The notes beneath the pieces are model-generated. The model was not told where the DNA came from, ran no database searches, and worked only from the letters and a program-made list of their open reading frames with translations. Position numbers and translations under genes: made by a program. 64,000 nt of DNA, from positions 124,001 to 188,000 of the forward strand of contig JAKFEW010000160.1 of assembly GCA_036675505.1 (NCBI GenBank), given 5' to 3'. Below, piece by piece: positions 58,960 to 64,000 of the stretch (position 1 is its first letter; each line of letters starts with the position of its first letter). Source of the stretch: JAKFEW01 sp036675505 (GTDB lineage Bacteria; Cyanobacteriota; Sericytochromatia; S15B-MN24; JAQBPE01).

Positions 58960-59640
58960 TTACCAGATCTGCAGCTGCTTGGGCTGGTTGATGGTGATCT
59001 GCTGGTGCGAGATGGAGATGATGCCTTCGTCCTGGAGCCGGTTGAGCGCGCGGGTCACCGTCTCGCGGGAGGAGCCGACCATGTTGGCGAGGTCCTGGTG
59101 GGTCATCTTGAGGTTGATCAGCACCTTGGCGCCGATCGGGCGACCCTCCACCTCGGCGAGGTTCTTGAGGGTGCTGGCGACGCGCTCGTGGACGTCCTTG
59201 AACGCGAGATCCTCGACCTGCTGGTTCACGAGACGGATGCGGCGGGTCAGGTCACGCATGATCTTGAGCGCGATGGTCGGATGCTCGATGATGAGGCGCT
59301 CGAAGTCGCGCTTGGCGAGCGTGTAAACCACGGCCTGCTCGTCGAGCACCTCGGCCGTCGCCGAGCGCGGCTGCTCGTCGAAGATGGCCATCTCGCCGAA
59401 GAACTCGCCGGGCTGCATCAGCGCCAGGGTCTTCTCGCGGCCGTCTTCGGTGATCTTCGAGATCTTCACCCGGCCCGACTTGAGGATGTAGAGCGTGTCG
59501 CCCCGGTCACCCTCGTGAAAAATGATGCTCTTCTTGGGGAAGTTCTTTTCCTGCGTGATGGTCGAAATCCGCTCAAGGGAATCCTGTCCGACCCCGCTGA
59601 AAATCGAAACGCGCTGCAAGAAGACGAGGCTGTTTCCCAT
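58960..59640 (-). CDS. Crp/Fnr family transcription regulator
   Basis: 226 residues. Cyclic-nucleotide-binding domain (about 10-125) with FHEGDRGDTLYILKSGRVKIS and the phosphate cassette FGEMAIFDEQPRSATAEV, a dimer helix (about 130-155), and a C-terminal Crp-type helix-turn-helix MTHQDLANMVGSSRETVTRALNRLQDEGII. The R-S-A in the cassette is compatible with cAMP binding. There is no N-terminal Cys cluster, so it is not Fnr-type. Targets unknown. An ATTATGT element (59763-59769) lies in its upstream region. Confidence 0.93.
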   Translation of the reverse strand: MGNSLVFLQRVSIFSGVGQDSLERISTITQEKNFPKKSIIFHEGDRGDTLYILKSGRVKISKITEDGREKTLALMQPGEFFGEMAIFDEQPRSATAEVLDEQAVVYTLAKRDFERLIIEHPTIALKIMRDLTRRIRLVNQQVEDLAFKDVHERVASTLKNLAEVEGRPIGAKVLINLKMTHQDLANMVGSSRETVTRALNRLQDEGIISISHQQITINQPKQLQIW

Positions 59641-59900
59641 CGGAGGTAGTGCTCCCTTGTCGGTGGAATCGGGTCCACGCTGGCCCGATCAGGACGTGTG
59701 CAGCCCCTCACATGGCGGCGTCAGGCGGCTTCGCCCGCGCTCGGCTGGTGCATGTCGAGGTAACATAATCAGAGTAGCGGCGATTATATCACGGGGGCTG
59801 TGACGGAAATCATAACGCCGAATTTCATGCCATGCGCCTGGAAAATTCGCTGCCGTGCCGATCGCAAGCGTTCGCGCAACAATACTTTAAATGTGATCGA

Positions 59901-59924
59901 CGCCGGGTCCCTCAAGACCCGGCG
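59901..59924. other. Hairpin in intergenic region
   Basis: Perfect nine-base arms CGCCGGGTC / GACCCGGCG (59901-59909 and 59916-59924). It may back up the adjacent terminator. Confidence 0.45.
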
Positions 59925-59944
59925 CCGCTGCCAGTAGCCAAGCA

Positions 59945-59986
59945 TAGCATGAAAATAAGGCGCCCGGCCGCTTTCGCGGCCGGGCG
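59945..59986 (-). terminator. Intrinsic terminator of the gene ending at 60002
   Basis: Perfect 11-base arms (59961-59971 and 59976-59986, loop TTTC) followed on the minus strand by CCTTATTTTC. Confidence 0.8.
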
Positions 59987-60001
59987 TCGGGATTGGGCGC
60001 G

Positions 60002-60703
60002 TTAGGCGAGCATCGACGCGACCTTGGCCTTGGCGCTGTTGTAGAACGAGGTCTTCTTGAGCACGCCGTCGGCGAGCATGTAGCCGGCGATGCCGAGGCC
60101 GATGCCGGCGAGGGTGAGCGGCAGGCCGGTGCCGAGGATGCCGGCGAGCGCGAAGGTGCCGAGCGCGGAGGCCGCGCCGCCCGCAGCGCCGCCGACCACG
60201 GCGGACATGAGGTCGCCGGTGACTTCGCCGCCGGCCTGGCCCACGGTCGACTGCTTGGCGTAGACTTTGTAGCCGTTGATGGCGAGCGAGAACAGGCCGT
60301 TGAAGATGACCGAGGTCTTGATGGCGCCGAGGATCGAGCCGAACATCGCGCTGCGGCCGGCCTCGCCGGCGCGCGCCGCGGTCGCCGCGGACTTGGACTT
60401 CTTCGCCTTGAGGAAGAACTCCTTGGCTTCCCGAATCTTGCTGACGGCGGCCTTGCCGGGCGCGATGCCGGCGCCGTAAGGCGCGGCGCTCACGGCGCTC
60501 TGGATGTAGGAGTCGTAGCCCTGGGTGTTGCCGTAGGCGGGCGCGTTGTTCACCGGCACGGTGACGGGCGCGGGCCACGGGTTGGTCGCGGCGGAGCCGG
60601 CGGGGTAGGGCATGCCGGGCGGCGGCGGCGGCGGAGGGGCCACCGGGGGCGCCGGGGGCATCGTGGTGGTGGCGTAGTATCCGTTGACGCCGAAGTTGCT
60701 CAT
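60002..60703 (-). CDS. Hypothetical glycine/alanine-rich membrane-associated protein
   Basis: 233 residues; AGGAGG precedes ATG 60703. The first 60 residues are Pro-rich (PPAPPVAPPPPPPPGMPYP), then a Lys/Ala helix (SKIREAKEFFLKAKKSKSAATAARAGEAG), then a hydrophobic Gly/Ala-rich C-terminal half (about 110-215) that could form two or three membrane helices (GEVTGDLMSAVVGGAAGGAASALGTFALAGILGTGLPLTLAGIGLGIAGYML outline). No signal peptide. Family not recognised. A dedicated terminator follows. Confidence 0.72.
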   Translation of the reverse strand: MSNFGVNGYYATTTMPPAPPVAPPPPPPPGMPYPAGSAATNPWPAPVTVPVNNAPAYGNTQGYDSYIQSAVSAAPYGAGIAPGKAAVSKIREAKEFFLKAKKSKSAATAARAGEAGRSAMFGSILGAIKTSVIFNGLFSLAINGYKVYAKQSTVGQAGGEVTGDLMSAVVGGAAGGAASALGTFALAGILGTGLPLTLAGIGLGIAGYMLADGVLKKTSFYNSAKAKVASMLA

Positions 60704-60871
60704 CGCTTCCTCCTAGCACCGACCCTCTCTCGGGGCCCGCTGTGAGATCGTTATCGCGGCCCCGCCCCCAAATCCGGTAAAGGGCGTATTAATCCTTTCC
60801 GAAGATTGGCTAAAGATCGCGCCACGCGCGGATGACAGATCGTTGACGCCTGCCGATCGGCGCCTGAAGCC

Positions 60872-60903
60872 AAAAAGGGCCCTCCGCGCATGCGCGGAGG
60901 GCC
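60872..60903 (-). terminator. Intrinsic terminator of the lipoprotein gene at 60924
   Basis: Perfect 26-base palindrome (60878-60903) followed on the minus strand by CTTTTTGG, 20 bases after the stop codon. Confidence 0.85.
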
Positions 60904-60923
60904 AGCGCCGAAGCGCAGCGGAC

Positions 60924-61436
60924 CTAGAACTGGATGTCGCTCACTTCGCCGGCCTTCACGGTGGCGTTCACGGTCTTGCGGGCGTAGACGCCCATCGCCT
61001 TGTTGTAGCGCACGAGGATCAGCTGGTAATCGCCGGGCTCGAGGTTCTCGGCCACCGCGGCGATGGTGGTGCCCACCAGCTCGTCCTTGTCCCAAACCTT
61101 GGAGAAATGGCTCTCTTCTTCCTTCACGACCGCGACGCTGATCGCGCCGGTGGAGCTCGTCACGCCCTTGATCGAGATGGCCGTGCGGATGTGGCCCTTG
61201 CCGGCCTCGGGGGCGGCCGCCGCCGGCATCGTGAACGGCGCAGGGGCGTCGCCCTCCGCGTACACGCGGCCGTCGACGATCACGGGCTTGGTCTTCGGCG
61301 CGCCGCGGTTGGGCACGTAGGGCACCGCACGCTCTTCTTCCGTGAACAGCTCGTCGGCGCCGGGCGCGCGGCCGCAGGCCGTCGTAACGCCTGTGGTCAG
61401 GACGATCAGGGAAGCTGCGAGCAAGCGGGTGATCAT
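60924..61436 (-). CDS. Hypothetical lipoprotein with beta-sandwich domain
   Basis: 170 residues. Signal peptide with TTAC (Cys21, imperfect lipobox). The mature part ends in a beta-rich domain (about 80-170): GHIRTAISIKGVTSSTGAISVAVV, LVGTTIAAVAENLEPGDYQLILVRYNKAMGVYARKTVNATVKAGE. The 'L-x-P/A-G-x-Y' strand recurs in the lipoproteins at 62400 and 63173, so the three look distantly related. Probably a periplasmic or surface protein. Bracketed by its own terminator and a 64-base palindrome. Confidence 0.75.
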   Translation of the reverse strand: MITRLLAASLIVLTTGVTTACGRAPGADELFTEEERAVPYVPNRGAPKTKPVIVDGRVYAEGDAPAPFTMPAAAAPEAGKGHIRTAISIKGVTSSTGAISVAVVKEEESHFSKVWDKDELVGTTIAAVAENLEPGDYQLILVRYNKAMGVYARKTVNATVKAGEVSDIQF

Positions 61437-61550
61437 GGGAAACGGGCCTCCGGTGGACGATGTATCTGGGCTTGGAGTACCTATCGCCTGCGAATGGCCA
61501 CCTTCTGCGTTCCTTTACGGAATCATGACGTGATCTTAACAACCGGATCG

Positions 61551-61614
61551 GCGCCATCATGAAGGTGGGCCGGGCACCGCGATCGCGGTGCCCGGCCCAC
61601 CTTCATGATGGCGC
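61551..61614. repeat. Perfect 64-base palindrome after the BON gene
   Basis: Bases 61551-61582 are the exact reverse complement of 61583-61614, with the axis inside GATC and no loop. It starts four bases after the BON stop codon. As RNA it makes a stem of about 30 pairs; no U tract follows on the minus strand. Confidence 0.9.
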
Positions 61615-61618
61615 TACG

Positions 61619-62272
61619 TTACATCGGGGTGACGGTCAACCGGTTGTCCACGTTCCGGACGCCCCAGACGTAATAGGTGTCGTGCTCGGCGGCCATACGC
61701 TCCTCCTCGCTGCCCACCGTGCCGACCAGCGTGACGGTGCCTTCCTGCACCTTCACGCCGACCCGCCCGGGATCGACGAGCACGTCCTTGTCGAAGACAT
61801 GGCGGATCGAATCCGCCAGATCGCCGTCGTCGCCGTATTGCTCAGGGTCGACCACGATCTGGTTGTCGACGTCGGCCACGCCCGGCACCCACCAGGCCAG
61901 GACGCCCGCGAGGCGCTTCTCTTCGAGGTTGTCGGTGAGGCCGGTAAGGGTGACGACGCCCTCCACGGCCTGCGCGTCGAACCGGCGCCGGTTGAGCGCG
62001 AGGTCCTGGGCGAACGCGTCGCAGACGTGCTGGGTGATCTGGCGGTCGGTCAGCTCGTTCGCGGTGGGCAGCCGGAGCTTGTCGCGCACCTCGCCGACCT
62101 CGCGCAGCTGCCTGACCAGGTTGACCGCCAGGCGCTTCTCAGCCAGCGCAGGGACTTCGCCGAGCAAATCCACGCGGCCTTCCTCGACCGCCACCCGGAT
62201 GTTGCGGCCGCGCAGGCGTACCTCGCCATGCAGCACGGTTTCGACCGCTTGCTTGAGCTCGCTGTCCGTCAT
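61619..62272 (-). CDS. Protein with three BON domains
   Basis: 217 residues; AAGGAGG eight bases before ATG 62272. Three BON modules (about 3-68, 74-143 and 148-214), each with the GVVTLTG / GTVTLVG-type strand and 'W-x-P-G-V-x-D-V-x-N' end (VPGVADVDNQI, VWGVRNVDNRL). BON domains bind phospholipid surfaces or other proteins, as in OsmY, Kbp and DolP. No signal peptide is seen, so it is probably cytosolic, unlike OsmY. Followed directly by the 64-base palindrome. Confidence 0.9.
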   Translation of the reverse strand: MTDSELKQAVETVLHGEVRLRGRNIRVAVEEGRVDLLGEVPALAEKRLAVNLVRQLREVGEVRDKLRLPTANELTDRQITQHVCDAFAQDLALNRRRFDAQAVEGVVTLTGLTDNLEEKRLAGVLAWWVPGVADVDNQIVVDPEQYGDDGDLADSIRHVFDKDVLVDPGRVGVKVQEGTVTLVGTVGSEEERMAAEHDTYYVWGVRNVDNRLTVTPM

Positions 62273-62325
62273 CCTCCCAGCCTCCTTACCGACGCGGGGT
62301 CGCTTTCGGACCCCTAGCGTAAGTT

Positions 62326-62380
62326 AGCACCGGGGGATTAGCCGGCTCAACCGGCGGTCCCTCGGTGCTGGCGGGAGGAA
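62326..62380 (-). terminator. 3' hairpin with TGGCGGGAGGAA element
   Basis: Imperfect stem between 62326-62345 and 62350-62369 (outer AGCACCG/CGGTGCT, inner GCCGG/CCGGC), adjoining TGGCGGGAGGAA at 62369-62380 on the plus strand. It lies about 20 bases after the stop of the lipoprotein gene at 62400 and resembles the elements at 22460 and 24369. Confidence 0.5.
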
Positions 62381-62399
62381 AGCTGCGAGAAGCTACGGC

Positions 62400-63146
62400 T
62401 CAGAGGATCTCGACACGAACGCCGAGCGTGCCACCGTAACCGGGGCCCGCCGGCGAGGCGGTCGGCGCCGGCGTGGGCGACGGCGACGCTTCGGGCTCGC
62501 CGGCCGCGCCGGACTGACCGCCGGCGTTCGTGGAAGGCTTGGGGGTCGGCGTGGGGGTGTCGATGCCGAGGTCGATGGTCAGGTCCGTCATCGCGTTCGC
62601 CTCGACGATCGCCTCGGTCGAGGCGATGCCCATCGGCGCGCCGGTGGTGCTCAGCGCCTTCACGCGGATCGTGTAGCGGCCGGCGGGCACGTCGGACTGC
62701 TCCCAGTGGGCCTCGGGGCCGGTGAGCTGCAGCGGGATCTCGGCGGACTGCGTGGCGTCGACCTGGCTGAACACGTTGAGCACGAGCGAGCCGATCGGGT
62801 CGGCGCCCCAGGTGCGGATCACGAGGCGCAGCGCGCCGTTCGCCTCCGCGGCGGGCTTGCTGGCGCCGGGCTTCGCGGGGGCCTGGCTGGTCGGGGCCGC
62901 CTGGGTCGGGGCGGCGCCGGGCTTGCTGCTCACGCCGGGGGCCTTGGCCGCGGCGCCGGTGCGGCTGGGCGCAGACAGGCTCGCGGCGCCGCGGGCGGCG
63001 GGCTGGGCGACGGTCTTCGCGCCCTTGAGGCCGGCGCGCTGCTTCATGGTGCGCTCCCCCTCGGGAGCGGCGGCGGGGTTCTTGCCACAGCCGCTCAGCG
63101 CGACTGCCGCGAGGATGGCCACCGTGATCTTCTGCCAGGTCCGCAT
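62400..63146 (-). CDS. Hypothetical lipoprotein with Pro/Ala linker and beta domain
   Basis: 248 residues from ATG 63146 (AGGA about eight bases upstream). Lipobox LSGC (Cys20), then a long Ala/Pro/Lys linker to about residue 100. A beta-sandwich-like domain follows (LRLVIRTWGADPIGSLVLNVFSQ, VPAGRYTIRVKALSTTGAPMG), then a Thr/Pro-rich stretch and a short end YGGTLGVRVEIL. That end resembles the last residues of the next lipoprotein (GIGVNLEIVDG). 26 bases separate the two genes, so they are one operon. Function unknown; perhaps subunits of one surface structure. Confidence 0.78.
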   Translation of the reverse strand: MRTWQKITVAILAAVALSGCGKNPAAAPEGERTMKQRAGLKGAKTVAQPAARGAASLSAPSRTGAAAKAPGVSSKPGAAPTQAAPTSQAPAKPGASKPAAEANGALRLVIRTWGADPIGSLVLNVFSQVDATQSAEIPLQLTGPEAHWEQSDVPAGRYTIRVKALSTTGAPMGIASTEAIVEANAMTDLTIDLGIDTPTPTPKPSTNAGGQSGAAGEPEASPSPTPAPTASPAGPGYGGTLGVRVEIL

Positions 63147-63172
63147 CGTTTTGATCCTCACCTTCGGGCGCC

Positions 63173-63763
63173 CTAGCCGTCGACGATTTCGAGGTTGACG
63201 CCGATGCCCGTGCCGCCGGCCGGGGCGGCCGCGGTGGTGGCGGTCAGCTTGAGCTGCGCGTCCACCGGGGTGGTCTGGCCGTCGATGACTTCGGCGTTGG
63301 CCGTGGTGGTGCTGGCGAGCGACGCGCCGGCCGCGTCGAGCGCGGCGATGTCGAGCCAGTAAGTGCCGGCCTTGAGGCCTGTGAAGTTCACGGCCGCGCG
63401 GCCGTTCAGCATCTGCGCCTGGGTGACCTCGGCGGTCGCCACGGTCTTGGTGAGCAGGAAGCTGCGGGTCTTGAGGGCGACGGTGATCTTCGCGACGTCG
63501 GCGACCGTGGCCTTGAGGCTGTAGCCCTTGTTCGGGAGGACGAACTCCATCGTGATGGCGCCGGTGCCGGCGTCTTCGGCAGGGGCCGCGATCTGCAGCG
63601 CGGCGTGCTGCTTGATGACCTTGAGGGCCGGGGCGGCGGCGGCCGGGCGGGCCGCGGGCTTCGCGGCGGCCTTGGGGGCGGTCGCGGTGGGCGCGCCGCT
63701 CTGGGTGCAACCGGTCAGGACGGCGATCGCGGCGATCAGGGAGATGACGTGCTGCCGTTCCAT
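63173..63763 (-). CDS. Hypothetical lipoprotein, related to its neighbour
   Basis: 196 residues; GGAGG precedes ATG 63763. Lipobox LTGC (Cys19), an Ala/Pro/Lys linker to about residue 45, then a beta domain (ITMEFVLPNKGYSLKATVADVAKITVALKTRSF, LKAGTYWLDIAALDAAGASLAST) and the end GGTGIGVNLEIVDG. The layout and both ends match the lipoprotein encoded just downstream, pointing to duplication. First gene of the pair. Function unknown. Confidence 0.78.
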   Translation of the reverse strand: MERQHVISLIAAIAVLTGCTQSGAPTATAPKAAAKPAARPAAAAPALKVIKQHAALQIAAPAEDAGTGAITMEFVLPNKGYSLKATVADVAKITVALKTRSFLLTKTVATAEVTQAQMLNGRAAVNFTGLKAGTYWLDIAALDAAGASLASTTTANAEVIDGQTTPVDAQLKLTATTAAAPAGGTGIGVNLEIVDG

Positions 63764-63883
63764 CGGGGATCCTCCACAAGCGTGCCATTCGGGTGGCTGC
63801 TTTTCTTATGGCGGGAGCCCCGCGGTTCAATTCGGGTTTTAACCGAAATATGAACCGGCTATAACTAACACCCTCTTAACGAG

Positions 63884-64000
63884 TTACATCCCCCACTGCA
63901 GCCACAGCCGGCGCACCTTGGCGGCCCGGCTGTCGCAGAACAGCAAGTTGCCGTCAGCCTCGAGCGTCAGCTCGTGCGGCTCGCTGAACGCCAGCGATCG
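63884..64000 (-). CDS. C-terminal fragment of an NHL-repeat protein
   Basis: The minus-strand frame runs off the window edge and ends at TAA 63884-63886. The visible 38 residues contain one NHL-type repeat (LAFSEPHELTLEADGNLLFCDSRAAKVRRL) and end WLQWGM. The repeat pattern is like that of the large lipoprotein at 17525. The remainder is outside the window, so only the repeat type can be named. Confidence 0.7.
   Translation of the reverse strand, partial: RSLAFSEPHELTLEADGNLLFCDSRAAKVRRLWLQWGM

Larger units (their letters stand above)
59641..60001. other. Intergenic region upstream of the Crp-family gene
   Basis: No gene is recognised in these 361 bases. It contains the upstream region of the regulator with a TATAAT-like hexamer near 59783-59788 and ATTATGT (59763-59769), both on the minus strand, a hairpin (59901-59924) and the terminator of the next gene (59961-59986). 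The AT-richer part at 59755-59895 may be a large control region. Confidence 0.55.

Overview
The window reads as a GC-rich (clearly well above 60% by eye), densely packed chromosome segment of a Gram-negative-type bacterium. Evidence for an outer envelope: about thirteen probable lipoproteins, an MCE-family protein with a C-terminal barrel-like region, an ExbB/ExbD pair and a type IV pilus retraction ATPase. The gene order yggS-sepF-proC-yggT is typical of Cyanobacteria, Firmicutes and Actinobacteria rather than Proteobacteria. Together with the LipM-type octanoyltransferase this fits a non-photosynthetic member of the Cyanobacteria/Melainabacteria side of the tree (for example a GC-rich Sericytochromatia-like lineage). 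That placement is inference; Myxococcota or another multi-kinase phylum is not excluded.

Layout. 1-713: end of an MCE gene. 905-6379: first giant protein kinase (kinase, AAA+ ATPase, TPR, two GAF, GGDEF). 6388-10673 (minus): sulfatase-fold membrane protein and the yggS-sepF-proC-yggT cluster. 11013-20482 (plus): esterase lipoprotein, Xer recombinase, octanoyltransferase, membrane protein with a winged-helix regulator, prenyl transferase, phospholipase-D-fold protein and a large NHL lipoprotein. 20479-27335 (minus): ABC-F ATPase, two glycine-rich discoidin-like lipoproteins, and exbB-exbD-btuF-like. 28292-34111 (minus): laminin-G-like, subtilase and Kelch lipoproteins. 34217-45283: second giant kinase (minus), an unknown gene (plus) and third giant kinase (plus). 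45280-50065: Eis-like acetyltransferase, a ParB-like/ExeA-like AAA pair, small unknown genes. 50304-51758: solitary fliD. 52224-54678: STAS protein plus a histidine kinase carrying a degenerate GGDEF. 54675-59640 (minus): sirtuin-like zinc protein, pilT, unknown, serS, Crp-family regulator. 60002-64000 (minus): small surface/lipoprotein cluster, a triple-BON protein and the tail of an NHL protein.

The strongest theme is signalling. Three paralogous kinase-ATPase-TPR-GAF giants (two ending in diguanylate-cyclase-type domains) sit within 45 kb of a histidine kinase whose GGDEF has lost its catalytic signature but kept the RxxD inhibitory c-di-GMP site. This suggests a local network joining Ser/Thr phosphorylation, c-di-GMP and two-component/STAS output, plausibly feeding surface motility (PilT) and the envelope. 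Other non-routine features are a parB-like/AAA operon behind an inverted-repeat operator, a shared GTTATGT promoter element, probable leaderless starts, a recurrent 3' hairpin element, a perfect 64-bp palindrome and a MITE-like insertion inside a subtilase gene. No tRNA, rRNA, CRISPR array or insertion sequence transposase was seen.
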